A stretch of DNA of 64,000 nt from NCBI RefSeq assembly GCF_016820585.1, contig NZ_JADHDX010000007.1:109951-173950 (forward strand), given 5' to 3'. The DNA comes from Arthrobacter beigongshangensis (GTDB taxonomy: Bacteria > Bacillota > Bacilli > Bacillales_A > Planococcaceae). Below the pieces are notes generated by a model, which was not told the DNA's origin, did no database searches, and saw only the letters and a list, made by a program, of their open reading frames with translations. This document shows, piece after piece, positions 9,471-19,187 of the stretch; the stretch's first letter is position 1; each line of letters begins with the position of its first letter. A program made the translations under genes and the position numbers.

Positions 9471-10154
9471 ATGAATATAGTAGAAATTAAGAACCTATCT
9501 AAAATTTACGGCAAAGGCGAAACAGCTGTTACCGCACTAGATAATGTTTCTTTTTCAGTAAAAAAAGGCGAGTTTGTTTGCATTATCGGGCCATCTGGTT
9601 CAGGTAAATCAACACTGCTTCATTTACTTGGTGGCGTCGATCAGCCCAGCAGCGGAGAGGTTCTCATAGATCAAACCAATATTTATGACTTGAATGAAAC
9701 ACAGCTAGCCATTTTTAGACGGAGACAAATCGGCTTGATTTATCAATTTTATAATCTTATCCCCATTCTAACGGTTGAAGAAAATATAAAGTTGCCGATG
9801 CTGTTAGATGAACAAAAGGTGGACCACAAGCAATTTAACAACATTGTTGACAGTTTGGGATTGAGCAAACGACTTTCCCATCTGCCAAACCAGCTGTCAG
9901 GGGGTCAGCAGCAACGCGTATCCATTGGGCGAGCGCTGATCAGCAATCCTGCCATTATGCTAGCCGATGAGCCAACGGGCAACCTCGATAGTAAAAATAG
10001 TGAGGAAATCATGGAATTACTCAAAATGTTTAACAAGACCTACAATCAAACACTCATTGTCATCACACATGATGAGCGAATCGCCCTGCAAGCAGACCGT
10101 ATCATCTCTATTGAGGATGGCAAAGTAGCGAAAGACGAAGTGATTCGGCCATGA
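9471..10154 (+). CDS. ABC transporter ATP-binding protein (MacB/BceA type)
   Basis: This 227-residue ATPase has Walker A GPSGSGKST at 40-48, signature LSGGQQQRVSIGRAL from 142, Walker B AIMLADEPTG at 161-170 and an H-loop in VITHDE. It belongs to the MacB/LolD/BceA group that drives FtsX-type permeases. The ATG follows CGGAGG. The stop overlaps the permease start by four bases, so the two subunits are coupled. Together with the adjacent regulator and kinase it forms a sensing and detoxification-like module. Antimicrobial peptide resistance or lipid release is the usual role, and the substrate here is unknown. Confidence 0.93.
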   Translation: MNIVEIKNLSKIYGKGETAVTALDNVSFSVKKGEFVCIIGPSGSGKSTLLHLLGGVDQPSSGEVLIDQTNIYDLNETQLAIFRRRQIGLIYQFYNLIPILTVEENIKLPMLLDEQKVDHKQFNNIVDSLGLSKRLSHLPNQLSGGQQQRVSIGRALISNPAIMLADEPTGNLDSKNSEEIMELLKMFNKTYNQTLIVITHDERIALQADRIISIEDGKVAKDEVIRP

Positions 10155-12760
10155 ATATTATCAATAAAGTAACGCTAAGACATTTAAAAGAGAACAAACG
10201 CAGATCACTTGTTACAATTATCGGTGTCATCATTTCGGTCGCGATGATTACCGCCGTGGCGACACTTGGGATTTCCTTTTTAGACTTAATGACCCGTCAG
10301 CATATTACTACTAATGGGGAATGGCATGTTCACTATAAAGATATTAATCCAGACCAAATTAAAGCCATTGAACAAGACAGTAAAACGCATAAACTTGTTC
10401 TCTCCAGCGATGGCTATGCAGCCTTAGAGGATTCAAAGAATGAATATAAACCATATTTGTATGTTAAAAACTATAACAAAGTGGGTATGGAGCAGTTCCC
10501 TATTGAAATTGCCGAAGGAAGACTTCCTCACGCTCAAAATGAGATTGCCATATCCGAGGAGATTATAAACAATGCAAAGGTTGATTATAAAATAGGCGAT
10601 CAGCTTACCTTAGATATTGGTGAACGTTTGAACAAAACATACGGGACAACGCTCACGCAAAATAACTCCCTCGAACGGCAAATTAGCCCAATCGAACCGG
10701 AAGAAAATACAATCACTGAAGAATTACAAGTCAATGAAACCAAAAAAGTTACCATCGTTGGGGTGATTGAACGTCCTTCTTGGGAACCGACTTGGTCACC
10801 TGGTTACACAGTCATTGGCTACGTCGATGAAAAGTCATTAAGTGAAACAAATACGGTTGATGCTTTTGTCGTTTCAACAAAAATAAACCGTTCCTTGTAT
10901 AGTCACGCAAAAAATCTCGCTCAAGCACATGGAATTGAGGAAGTCAGTTTTAACTCCGATCTACTCCGCTACTATGGTGTAACAGCGAACGACCAATTAC
11001 GGACAACACTTTTTTCCTTAGCTAGCATTATTATGAGTGTTATTATCATTGGCTCTGTGGCGTTAATTTATAATGCATTTGGAATTAGTGTCTCCGAGCG
11101 GGCTAGACATTTAGGCATGCTTTCAAGTGTTGGTGCAACGAAAAAGCAAAAACGAAATTCAGTATTTTTTGAAGGTGCCGTCATTGGTGCGATTAGTCTA
11201 CCGATTGGAATTGTTGCGGGACTTGTGGGAATCGGTGCAACCTTTGCTTTTATTAACACGATGATAGAAAATGCACTCGGCGTTTCTGAAAAACTAGAAT
11301 TAGTTGTCACACCAGCTTCCCTATTGGCTGCATGCGGCGTTTCTATACTGACCATTTTTATTTCAACCTATGTCCCTGCGCAAAAGGCATCAAAGATTTC
11401 AGCGATTGACGCCATTCGGCAAACCGAAGACATCAAATTATCAGGAAAAACGGTAAAAACATCAAAGTTCGTACGAAAAGTCTTTGGACTTGAAGCTGAA
11501 ATTGGATTGAAGAACGTCAAACGAAATAAAAAGCGCTATTTAGCTACTTTGTTTTCATTAGTGATTAGTATTGTCCTGTTTTTATCGGTTTCCTTTTTTA
11601 CCGATAATCTGAAAAAATCTCTTGAGATGTCACAAAGTAATCTACAGTTTGACATTCAAATTTCTAACAGTGAAGTAGCAAAGGAAGAGTTGGTAGAGTT
11701 TACGAAGTTAGATAATGTCACCAAGTCCACTATCATTGCGGAAACGTACTTTGAGGCGCTCATTGGGATGGACGAACTTCCAGAGCAACTGAAAAGGCAA
11801 ATTCAAGAAAACGATATAGTTCTTGAGGATGGGAAATACCCCTACTATGTTGGTCTGCAAAGCTTAGATCAGGAGAGTTTTCAAGCTTATGCCGAACAAA
11901 TCGGTGCAAACCAGGAAGATTTTGTCCAACCAGACACACCGATTGCAATCGTTATTGATCAGGTTACCTATGAGGATGCTGCAACCGGAAAATTTATTGA
12001 AGCAAAATCGATTGAGTCAGAAGTTGGAAAAATGATTGACTTATTTACTCTTCCACATGGGGATATGGAGATAGAACAATCTAAGCGGGAATTTGTAAGT
12101 AGTGTTCAAATCGGGGCACTTACCGACCAAGTTCCAATGGGCGTCCAAGTTATTACGCTTGGAGGGGTTAATCTAATCGTCTCTGAAGCAACAATGGAGC
12201 AACTTTCGATTCCCAAAGAGGAAGTGAACTCCTATGTGTATCTAAATAGTTCAAACCCACTGGCCACCCAAGCAGCAATCGAAGAACGCAATGACCCAAA
12301 CATTCATGTATACAATGTCTATCAGCAACGACAGCAAGAGGAACAGATGATTTTGCTTATGTCCGTATTCACTTATGGATTTATCACGCTGATTTCGTTC
12401 ATTTCGATCGCCAATATCTTTAATACGATTTCAACAAGCATCTCGCTCCGATCTCGTGAATTTGCAATGCTTCGATCCATTGGCATGACACCAAAAGGAT
12501 TTAAAAAAATGATCCATTATGAAAGTATTTTTTACGGGGTAAAGGCATTGGGATATGGCCTACCAATTAGTGTGCTTGTTATGTTTGGCATTCATCGCTC
12601 CGTTAATTATACCTTTATGTATGAATTTCAACTTCCATGGATGAGCATCTTATTTGTTATTGTCATGATTTTCTTAATTGTTGGGTCTGCGATGCTGTAT
12701 TCGATTTCGAAACTAAAGAATGAAAACATTATCGAAAGCTTGAAGCAGGAGAATATTTAA
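10151..12760 (+). CDS. FtsX-domain ABC transporter permease
   Basis: This 869-residue permease starts with a membrane helix (about 19-45) and a large periplasm-facing-type domain (about 46-280). An FtsX domain with three helices (about 285-400) contains the ERARHLGMLSSVGATKKQ coupling helix. A second copy of the arrangement follows: helix near 465, extracellular domain to about 735, and three helices with SLRSREFAMLRSIGMTPKG. The duplicated layout is that of large two-module FtsX exporters rather than the shorter BceB permeases. It overlaps the ATPase gene by four bases. A hairpin terminator follows the stop. Confidence 0.9.
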   Translation: MNIINKVTLRHLKENKRRSLVTIIGVIISVAMITAVATLGISFLDLMTRQHITTNGEWHVHYKDINPDQIKAIEQDSKTHKLVLSSDGYAALEDSKNEYKPYLYVKNYNKVGMEQFPIEIAEGRLPHAQNEIAISEEIINNAKVDYKIGDQLTLDIGERLNKTYGTTLTQNNSLERQISPIEPEENTITEELQVNETKKVTIVGVIERPSWEPTWSPGYTVIGYVDEKSLSETNTVDAFVVSTKINRSLYSHAKNLAQAHGIEEVSFNSDLLRYYGVTANDQLRTTLFSLASIIMSVIIIGSVALIYNAFGISVSERARHLGMLSSVGATKKQKRNSVFFEGAVIGAISLPIGIVAGLVGIGATFAFINTMIENALGVSEKLELVVTPASLLAACGVSILTIFISTYVPAQKASKISAIDAIRQTEDIKLSGKTVKTSKFVRKVFGLEAEIGLKNVKRNKKRYLATLFSLVISIVLFLSVSFFTDNLKKSLEMSQSNLQFDIQISNSEVAKEELVEFTKLDNVTKSTIIAETYFEALIGMDELPEQLKRQIQENDIVLEDGKYPYYVGLQSLDQESFQAYAEQIGANQEDFVQPDTPIAIVIDQVTYEDAATGKFIEAKSIESEVGKMIDLFTLPHGDMEIEQSKREFVSSVQIGALTDQVPMGVQVITLGGVNLIVSEATMEQLSIPKEEVNSYVYLNSSNPLATQAAIEERNDPNIHVYNVYQQRQQEEQMILLMSVFTYGFITLISFISIANIFNTISTSISLRSREFAMLRSIGMTPKGFKKMIHYESIFYGVKALGYGLPISVLVMFGIHRSVNYTFMYEFQLPWMSILFVIVMIFLIVGSAMLYSISKLKNENIIESLKQENI

Positions 12761-12784
12761 ATTAGGTACCTAAAGGCAAGAAAG

Positions 12785-12821
12785 AAGAAGCATCCACGTC
12801 ATCGACGACTGGATGCTTCTT
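12785..12821 (+). terminator. Intrinsic terminator of the two-component/ABC operon
   Basis: Arms 12785-12795 and 12811-12821 pair perfectly, with a small inner stem (CGTC/GACG) and TTT following. It could also act on the minus strand for the decayed FecR gene. Confidence 0.8.
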
Positions 12822-12830
12822 TGATTAGAA

Positions 12831-13144
12831 TTAGATTTGTTTAGGGTTACGTTTAAGAAGTATTCTTCTTTCCAAGTGGGTTACATTACCTGCCGCATCC
12901 TCAGCCCTTACAGTGAAGTTGTAACACCTTCCTCTAAATCGTAGGCTATAAGAGTGACGATTGTCACATCATCTATACTTATTTAAGTCTCGAAGTGGAC
13001 GGCTGTTTCACCATTATAGAGTTGCAGTGACACCCCTAGCTCTTTTTGCACGACTATATCCTGATTAAGTCCGTTACCAAAGATGGCAACTATTGGGCTA
13101 GCAATCGTTAATACCGTCAATGCTGGACCCACTAAAACTGGATC
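12831..13144 (-). pseudogene. Decayed C-terminal domain of the FecR-domain protein
   Basis: Beyond the FecR gene stop, the same minus-strand frame continues as DPVLVGPALTVLTIASPIVA and ends at another stop. A different frame then reads FTVRAEDAAGNVTHLERR up to a stop at 12831-12833. The last motif is typical of Ig-like (bacterial Big/HYR-type) domains. One nonsense codon (13145-13147), a second stop and at least one frameshift separate the pieces. The original protein therefore carried a C-terminal Ig-like domain that has decayed. Confidence 0.72.
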
Positions 13145-14560
13145 TTATACACCTGGTTCTTCTATAACTGAATCTCCTCCATCCGGATCTTCTATAACTG
13201 GTTCTTCTTCAACCGGACCCTCTTCCCCCGGATCTTCTTCAACTGGATCTGATTCAGATCCAGTATCATTAGGTGGTTGTGAAACAGGTGCGGGTGCGTC
13301 AACTGCACCCTTGGCGGCAGCATCCTGTTTAGCCTTCTCCGCTGCTAGAGCTCTCTGTTTCGCTTCAAATGCTAACCTAGCGGCATCATTTGCTAGTTTC
13401 TTCGCGTACTCTTCGGCAGCTTTCTGCTTCGCGGCTTCTGCCGCCTTCTCCTTCGCTTCCTTCTGCTTCTCAAGTTGCTCTTTTAATTTTTTCTGTAATT
13501 CTTCATTTTGTTTCTTAAGCTCATCCTGCTTCAGCTTCTCTGCTTCTTGTTTCTTCTTGCGCTCTTCATTTAATAGATTGATCTGAGCTTGTTTTGCCTT
13601 CTCCTGAGCCGATAGCTCCTGCGCCTTCACATTATCAAGATCAATTTTCTTATCCAATTGTTCATTATTTCGCTCAATCAACGCTTTAATTGCTGCCTCA
13701 TCTACTTTATTTTGCTTAATCGCATTATTTACGATATTTCCAACCAGATTATCAAGGTTTTGATTGATTCGATCAATCGCCTCTTGGTTTGTGCCACCTT
13801 GCTGCTCTCTAAGGCTCGCGATATATTGTTCATTCTCTTTGTCGATTGCAGCTTTGCTGGCAATAATAGCTTCGATAATTGCATTGCTCGTATTCGCTAT
13901 TAAATTGTCTAGATCAGCTATATTCTTATAGTCGTCATAATCACCGGAGTCGGTATCCTTGTCCAGATTGATTTGCTCATTTGGATACAAGGTTGTGCCG
14001 CTGCCTTGCTCCTCACCTTTCTTATTCACTTTTCCTTGACCCGAGGCGATAAAAAATTTAGATTCCCCAGTAGCCGGATCCACACCTACGAGCAGAGTTG
14101 TGCCTCTAACGCTCATGAAAGCAGCAGGCGTCTCAATTTCGAATTCATCTTTCGAGTTGGTGAGAGGAGATACCTGCACCCATATTGAGCCGCTCCAAAT
14201 GAAAAAGCTTGTTTTCATCTTCCCTGAATCATTCCGTAAAGCAGAAATATACAGCCGTGAGTTCTCCTCAACTGTGATAGTATCCCCTCGACCAGGTACT
14301 TGAAAAACCATGCTTGAATTCGCTTCCGTTTGAATATGGTCTCCCTGGTACAGAATCATGCCTTCGTATGCACGGATCTGCTTAACGCCACCCGCTTTTT
14401 GAATATGAACGACCCCAATCACTTTCTCGATTTGCGCCGATCTTACGATTTCAGCCTGTACTGGCTGCGACATAAGTGAAGATAGTAAACCTAAGATCAT
14501 TACGATTGCAACTATTAAAGATAATTGAGATTTTGTGAAAATTATGCCGATTCTTTTCAA
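13145..14560 (-). CDS. Secreted FecR-domain protein with long coiled coil, C-terminally truncated
   Basis: This protein of about 471 residues has a signal peptide (basic start, hydrophobic core about 11-30, cleavage after VQA near 36). A FecR/DUF domain follows at about 40-180 (GMILYQGDHIQTE, EFEIETPAAFMSVRGTTLLV). Then comes a long Lys/Glu/Ala/Gln-rich coiled coil (about 290-420) and a Pro/Glu/Asp tail with repeated EEP/EDP units. I chose the TTG at 14560 because AAGGGGTGAG lies upstream. An ATG at 14608 lacks a site. FecR-domain proteins of this kind are secreted and of unclear role. The tail ends at a stop that cuts off a former Ig-like domain. Confidence 0.82.
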   Translation of the reverse strand: MKRIGIIFTKSQLSLIVAIVMILGLLSSLMSQPVQAEIVRSAQIEKVIGVVHIQKAGGVKQIRAYEGMILYQGDHIQTEANSSMVFQVPGRGDTITVEENSRLYISALRNDSGKMKTSFFIWSGSIWVQVSPLTNSKDEFEIETPAAFMSVRGTTLLVGVDPATGESKFFIASGQGKVNKKGEEQGSGTTLYPNEQINLDKDTDSGDYDDYKNIADLDNLIANTSNAIIEAIIASKAAIDKENEQYIASLREQQGGTNQEAIDRINQNLDNLVGNIVNNAIKQNKVDEAAIKALIERNNEQLDKKIDLDNVKAQELSAQEKAKQAQINLLNEERKKKQEAEKLKQDELKKQNEELQKKLKEQLEKQKEAKEKAAEAAKQKAAEEYAKKLANDAARLAFEAKQRALAAEKAKQDAAAKGAVDAPAPVSQPPNDTGSESDPVEEDPGEEGPVEEEPVIEDPDGGDSVIEEPGV

Positions 14561-14803
14561 TATACTCACCCCTTGCTTAGAATAATTTTCCGATTGGTAG
14601 AACACCATTGTACAACGGGATAAAACACTTCACTCAAGATGCCAAGGCATATCTCTCTTAGAACTCCCTATTTTCAGTTTTCATAAGAACAGCTTATCTA
14701 TAACTTAGCACGAAGATTCTCATTATTCAATCAAATAATCATATGTATTTTTAAATCTATGAAACGACGCAACCCTTACGTTTCAATACTAGAAAAATAA
14801 AAT

Positions 14804-14909
14804 GGGGCACCCACTCATTAGCTAGTGCCCCCCATAATTACCTCATAATTTTTACAAGTTTTTCGTTTCTATCTTTTGTTTAATCATAACTAGCTTGTCA
14901 AAGGGCGAA
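14804..14909 (-). pseudogene. Relic of a xylB (xylulokinase) 3' end with its terminator
   Basis: Minus-strand codons from 14909 read FAL*QASYD*TKDRNEKLV up to TAA at 14838-14840. This matches the C-terminus FDLYQTVYTQTKDVNEKLV of the truncated xylB at 36261, with two stops introduced. The hairpin beyond it (GGGGCAC 14804-14810 with GTGCCCC 14825-14831) aligns with the palindrome beyond that other copy. Only about 23 codons remain. Confidence 0.75.
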
Positions 14910-14912
14910 CAT

Positions 14913-14947
14913 AAAAACATGTGAACCGAATCCGGCTCACATGTTTT
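14913..14947 (-). terminator. Hairpin terminator beyond the rlmD relic
   Basis: AAAAACATGTGA pairs with TCACATGTTTTT (arms 14913-14928 and 14933-14947 with one mismatch), giving a T tract on either strand. It lies just beyond the rlmD fragment on the minus strand. Confidence 0.75.
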
Positions 14948-14966
14948 TTGATTGATGAGTATAAGG

Positions 14967-15300
14967 CTAGATTTCCAGCTCTAACCAAGCGACTAACTCC
15001 ACATGCACTGTATGCGGGAATAAGTCGACAGGTTGCACAGTTTTCAACGTGTAACCAAATGGCAGTAATTCAGTTAAGTCCGTTGCGAATGTGTCAGGAT
15101 TGCAGGATACATAGACGATTCGTTTCGGCTTTGATCGTCCGATGCGGCGCATCACTTTCCCGCCAGCACCGCTACGTGGTGGGTCAACCAACAGAATATC
15201 AGCGAATCCGAACTGTTCACGCATCTCGTCTAGTCCCCTGCGTGCGTCACGAGCTAGGAATGTTGTGTTATGCAAATCATTATCGACGGCATTGCGTTTG
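14967..15300 (-). pseudogene. 3' fragment of an rlmD-type rRNA methyltransferase gene
   Basis: The encoded residues (DNDLHNTTFLARDARRGLDE onward, about 110 codons) are nearly identical to the C-terminal third of the intact methyltransferase at 33461-34861. They include the catalytic VSCNPDT motif and differ by only a few residues (VAWLELEI against VALLVLEK at the end). Homology stops abruptly near 15300, after the codons for KRNAVDND. The SAM-binding first part, the TRAM domain and the iron-sulphur cysteines are missing, so the fragment cannot be a functional enzyme. An internal ATG at 15275 gives an open frame but has no clear ribosome site. Confidence 0.88.
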
Positions 15301-15554
15301 CGAAATTATTTCTACACTTCGCAAACAAAACCGTAGAATCCCTTCCATGCTCATTACTATTGTCCGTGAAGAATTCTCCTTTGACTAGGATCTAAGTAGG
15401 TTGAACCACCGATCCTACCAAATCTCCAGTGAAAGCACTCTTACGGAGGTATCGCGAGGGGCATGCCCAAGCGCCGAGCATTGTTTAGGAGGCTTCTTTA
15501 TGTCAACGCGAACCTAAGTAGTTATGTCACTTCAATACGCCCACCTTATAAGTT
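15301..15554. other. Breakpoint region, nothing recognised
   Basis: About 250 bases lie between the rlmD fragment and lutC. They contain short GC-rich palindromic pieces near 15440-15500 but no gene and no RNA motif I can name. They may be residue of the rearrangement that truncated the methyltransferase copy. Confidence 0.35.
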
Positions 15555-16265
15555 TTATTTATCATCTACAACAATATAAGTTGCCTCTACCGGTCCATGC
15601 ACACCAACAATGAGATTCATTTCAATATCTGCGCTGTTACTTGGCCCAGATATAAAACTTACACAGGATGTGACTTCCTGCCCTTGTTGATTGGCGTCGT
15701 GAATTTTTTTCACTGCTTGTGTCATCCTTGGAACGATTGTACTTTTTGGTACAATGACAACGTGAACTCTAGGTAATAGACTAATGGAGCGACCATTGTC
15801 TTTGTCATTGAATAAAGTTACAGTACCGGACTCTGCCAGTGTAATGTCACTAAATGTGATGCCTACATCAGCCTGTTCAGCAAACACCTGGTTTTCCTTT
15901 CCAATAGCCGCATTCCAAAGTCGTACATCCACACCACTGTTTTGGAGTTCTTCGTATATTGTATTTAGTCCAAATTCCATATTCCGATGATCGTTCGCTG
16001 CAATCACTTTTTGCCCCTCATGCGCCTGGATTACTTCTTTCAGCATTTTGGATAAACCACCTAGATTCGTCCGCTTAAAATGCGTATGGATGACTTTGCA
16101 TTGTTTTTCCAATACTTTGACCAATTCGTCTTGTGAATAATATTTATAAACATCCCATTGGGGAGATAAGCTCCATGTAGGTCGTACAACTCCTTCTGAT
16201 ATACGAGGTCTACCAAGACTATTTGCTAATTTATCCAAAAAAGTGTCCCTGTTTTGAATACTCAT
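15555..16265 (-). CDS. lutC: Lactate utilisation protein LutC
   Basis: This 236-residue LUD-domain protein has the conserved [17 protein letters not shown] segment (about 136-152) and a [22 protein letters not shown] ending. These are hallmarks of LutC, the third subunit of the L-lactate oxidation system. The start ATG overlaps the lutB stop by four bases, and it is the last gene of lutR-lutA-lutB-lutC. LutABC oxidises L-lactate to pyruvate in the cytoplasm. No obvious terminator follows before the rearranged region at 15.3 kb. Confidence 0.94.
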   Translation of the reverse strand: MSIQNRDTFLDKLANSLGRPRISEGVVRPTWSLSPQWDVYKYYSQDELVKVLEKQCKVIHTHFKRTNLGGLSKMLKEVIQAHEGQKVIAANDHRNMEFGLNTIYEELQNSGVDVRLWNAAIGKENQVFAEQADVGITFSDITLAESGTVTLFNDKDNGRSISLLPRVHVVIVPKSTIVPRMTQAVKKIHDANQQGQEVTSCVSFISGPSNSADIEMNLIVGVHGPVEATYIVVDDK

Positions 16266-17689
16266 TGTGCCCCCTCTCCTTTTTGACGTTCTTTAAACCA
16301 AGAACGAAACGTTTGTTTACTTGGAGCCGGAAAATCACGCTGTGCTGTCCACCCTTTTAAGGGACCTGGACCGTTCGTTATCGTTTCATCCTTTGTCCAA
16401 GGTTTAAGTGCATTACGCGCCAATTTTGTGCTCAATTTGTATGCTGCTGGATGGGAAGACCATTTCACAAAACCGTCCATTGCCACTTTTTCAATCGCTG
16501 GGGAAATTTTTTGTTCAACCATAATTTCACGATGGCGAATTAATTGATTATGAAGCGGAATTTTCACAGGACAGACGTCTGTACAAGCCGCGCATAGCGT
16601 AGAAGCATGTGGAAGTTCTTTATGTTTTTCATAGCCATCTAGTAAAGGCGTAAGCACTGCACCAATCGGACCCGGATAAATCGAGCCATATGCATGCCCA
16701 CCAATATGACGATATACCGGACAAACATTAATGCAAGCGGCACAACGGATACAGTGAAGCGCTGATTGAAATTCGGTACCTAGAATTTTAGAGCGACCAT
16801 TGTCGACTATGACTAAATGATACTCTTCAGGTCCATCGACTTCCCCTTCCAAACGCGTCCCTGCAATCGCGGTGACATAGCTCGTTAATTTTTGTCCTAC
16901 AGCTGCTCTTGTTAATAAACTAACTAGCACATCTAGTTCTTCCCACGTAGGAACAATGCGCTCCATCCCCATTACCGTAATTTGTGTATCCGGTAATGAT
17001 GTCGTCAACCGGGCATTTCCTTCATTCGTCACAAAGGTAACTGCACCCGATTCGGCAACGGCAAAGTTACATCCTGTAATTCCTATATCCGCCGACAAAA
17101 AATCTTTTCGCAATTGCTCGCGAGCAAATAATCCTAACTCCTCTGGGAAATTGGATTTATCATAGCCTCTTTTTTCAACAAAGGTCTGCCTGATTTGATC
17201 TTTATTCAGATGCAAAGCCGGCGTGACAATATGCGAGGGAACATCCTCGTCTAATTGTAAAATCCACTCACCCAGATCTGTTTCAACGACTTCTGCGCCA
17301 GCTTCTTGAAGTGCTTTATTGAGACCAATTTCCTCTGTAACCATCGATTTGGATTTCACGATTTTTTTTGCCTGTTTACTTTTCACAACTTCTTTAATAT
17401 AGTTATTCGCATCTTCTGCTGTTTCGGCAAAAAACACATGACCACCACGTTTGGATAAATTATCGCTTAATTGTTGTAAATAAAAATCGATATGTTGCAA
17501 CGTGTGTGTACGAATCTCTTCGCCCAACGAACGCCACTCTTCCCAGTTTCCTAATTCTTCCGCTGCATCCACCCGCCGGCTCCTAAAACGCCCCTGCGCG
17601 GAGGCGACGGAGTTCAGCATAAAATCATTTTCAATGCCTTCTTGTACACGCTCATTGAATGAACCACTTTTAATTTGAATACTCAACAA
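16262..17689 (-). CDS. lutB: Lactate utilisation iron-sulphur protein LutB
   Basis: This 475-residue protein has an N-terminal LUD domain ([17 protein letters not shown], about 201-216) and a ferredoxin-like region. That region has C313, C316, C319, C323 and a second group C366, C369, C373 followed by CPVKIPLH. These are 4Fe-4S cluster ligands typical of LutB. The start is a TTG (17689 or the next TTG at 17686) after GGAGGGG. It lies 12 bases beyond lutA and overlaps lutC, so the three subunits are cotranslated. The C-terminal DUF tail ([17 protein letters not shown]) also matches the family. Confidence 0.95.
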   Translation of the reverse strand: MLSIQIKSGSFNERVQEGIENDFMLNSVASAQGRFRSRRVDAAEELGNWEEWRSLGEEIRTHTLQHIDFYLQQLSDNLSKRGGHVFFAETAEDANNYIKEVVKSKQAKKIVKSKSMVTEEIGLNKALQEAGAEVVETDLGEWILQLDEDVPSHIVTPALHLNKDQIRQTFVEKRGYDKSNFPEELGLFAREQLRKDFLSADIGITGCNFAVAESGAVTFVTNEGNARLTTSLPDTQITVMGMERIVPTWEELDVLVSLLTRAAVGQKLTSYVTAIAGTRLEGEVDGPEEYHLVIVDNGRSKILGTEFQSALHCIRCAACINVCPVYRHIGGHAYGSIYPGPIGAVLTPLLDGYEKHKELPHASTLCAACTDVCPVKIPLHNQLIRHREIMVEQKISPAIEKVAMDGFVKWSSHPAAYKLSTKLARNALKPWTKDETITNGPGPLKGWTAQRDFPAPSKQTFRSWFKERQKGEGAQ

Positions 17690-17701
17690 ATTCCCCTCCT
17701 T

Positions 17702-18418
17702 CTAACAATGGTTTAAGATTTCAGCGAGATGGACCACTTTAACATTGCGTCCTTCTCTCGACAAACGTCCACCGATATTCATTAAGCAAGCCATATCTCC
17801 ACCGACCAAATACTCTGCCTCTGTTTCCACTACATGGTCTACCTTTTCTTGCACCATTTCCCCTGAAATAACCGCATTCTTAACAGAGAAAGTTCCACCA
17901 AACCCACAACAATCTTCGCCTTGTGGAAGGTCCACCAGTTCCACACCTTGTATGGATTCTAATAGTTTACGTGGTGCATCTTTTACTCCTAAAAGACGCG
18001 TCATATGACAAGACGGATGGTATGTCACTTTCCCTTTAAAAGTAGAACCGACGTCAACAACACCCATCACGTCAACAAGAAATTGGGTCAGCTCAAATGA
18101 TTTTGTCGCTAATTTCTTAGCTTCCTCCGCCCATTCAGGATCCTCACGAAAAATCGTCTCGTACTCTCGTAACATGGCAACGCAAGATCCTGAAGGTCCA
18201 ACAACATACTCTGCATCTTTAAATGTTTTCATCATATGTTTCATCGTTTTTTTCGTGTTTTCTAAATAACCACTGTTATAAGCTGGCTGACCACAACAGG
18301 TTTGTGCTTCCGGAAAATCAACCTCACACCCTACCCGTTCCAAAACTTCGACCGTATCTTTCCCCACATTTGAAGAGAATATATCGCACATACATGTAAT
18401 AAATAAAGAGACTTTCAT
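17702..18418 (-). CDS. lutA: Lactate utilisation protein LutA
   Basis: This 238-residue CCG-domain protein has the two cysteine-rich motifs of the family. QTCCGQPAYN is near 36-45, and EDCCGFGGTFSVKN lies in the second half, with MTRLLG and GGDMACLMNI between and after. CCG domains in LutA/GlpC/HdrB bind iron-sulphur or act in electron transfer. I chose the ATG at 18418, eight bases after GGAGG, over an upstream start at 18433. It follows lutR closely (about 15 bases), so regulator and enzyme genes appear to share a transcript. Confidence 0.95.
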   Translation of the reverse strand: MKVSLFITCMCDIFSSNVGKDTVEVLERVGCEVDFPEAQTCCGQPAYNSGYLENTKKTMKHMMKTFKDAEYVVGPSGSCVAMLREYETIFREDPEWAEEAKKLATKSFELTQFLVDVMGVVDVGSTFKGKVTYHPSCHMTRLLGVKDAPRKLLESIQGVELVDLPQGEDCCGFGGTFSVKNAVISGEMVQEKVDHVVETEAEYLVGGDMACLMNIGGRLSREGRNVKVVHLAEILNHC

Positions 18419-18432
18419 CTGATTCACCTCCA

Positions 18433-19149
18433 CTATTTTCTAAATTCTATATACTTCTCCAATGACTTTTCAACATTACGCAAATGATCTAACATATATT
18501 GTTCAGCTTGGTTAGGCTGCCTTGCTTTGATGGCTTCAAAAATTAATTGGTGCTCATTAATGAGCGAAACCGTCTTTTTTTCCGAATGAATTAGGATTTC
18601 TCTAGTTTCCCGCAATACAGTAAGCATAACCTCTGAAACCGAACGCATTAAATGAATCAAGATTTGATTACGCGTTGCATCGGCAACAGCCATATGGAAA
18701 CGCATATCAGCATCTTCACCTATATCTCCACTTCGTTCAGCATTCTCCATTTCTCCAATCGCTTGTTGTAGCGTCAGTAAATCTTCTTCTTGATGATAAA
18801 GTGCTGCAGATCTCGCCGCACCTGCTTCCAGAATTTTACGTACTTCATATAATTCTTTAACGTCTTCTTTTTTCATTAACATCCCAACCGTTACAGGCAA
18901 AGTAAAGTTAGATGCATCGAATTCCGTGACGAATGTGCCTTCACCTTGACGCATCGAAACCAAACCCATTGCCCGCATACCACTTAAAGCCTCTCTAACT
19001 GCGGAACGGCTGACATCAAAAGTTTCAGCAAGTTGCTCCACAGATTCCAGCCGATCCCCCGGGTTTAATTCCCCATCTTTTATCATTTGGGTAAGCGAAT
19101 CTGCCACTTCTTCATAAATTTTTTTCGTTTGAATCCGTCTCGTTCCCAC
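18433..19149 (-). CDS. lutR: GntR/FadR-family regulator of lactate utilisation (LutR-like)
   Basis: This 238-residue regulator has an N-terminal winged helix (about 8-72) with the GntR signature (LAETFDVSRSAVREALSGMRAMGLV). A FadR-type all-helical C-terminal ligand domain contains the metal-binding-like D and H residues. The start is a GTG after GGGGAG. It is the first gene of the lut cluster, unlike B. subtilis where lutR is separate. It probably represses lutABC and is relieved by lactate, as known for the family. The palindrome at 19188-19200 is a candidate operator. Confidence 0.88.
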   Translation of the reverse strand: MGTRRIQTKKIYEEVADSLTQMIKDGELNPGDRLESVEQLAETFDVSRSAVREALSGMRAMGLVSMRQGEGTFVTEFDASNFTLPVTVGMLMKKEDVKELYEVRKILEAGAARSAALYHQEEDLLTLQQAIGEMENAERSGDIGEDADMRFHMAVADATRNQILIHLMRSVSEVMLTVLRETREILIHSEKKTVSLINEHQLIFEAIKARQPNQAEQYMLDHLRNVEKSLEKYIEFRK

Positions 19150-19187
19150 TCTACACTCCCCTAACAGCCTTACGCCTCACTCATAAG

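Noticed and set aside
13083..13586. Plus-strand Ser/Phe/Ala-rich open frame
   Set aside because: It is the antisense of the FecR protein's coiled-coil and acidic tail. It has no ribosome site and its composition is explained by the opposite strand.
14967..15275. Functional short methyltransferase
   Set aside because: It contains only the C-terminal third of RlmD and no cofactor-binding part.
15380..15540. Possible riboswitch
   Set aside because: GC-rich pairing pieces are present, but none of the conserved cores of the lysine, magnesium, manganese, c-di-AMP or SAM riboswitches fit, and no gene lies downstream on the matching strand.
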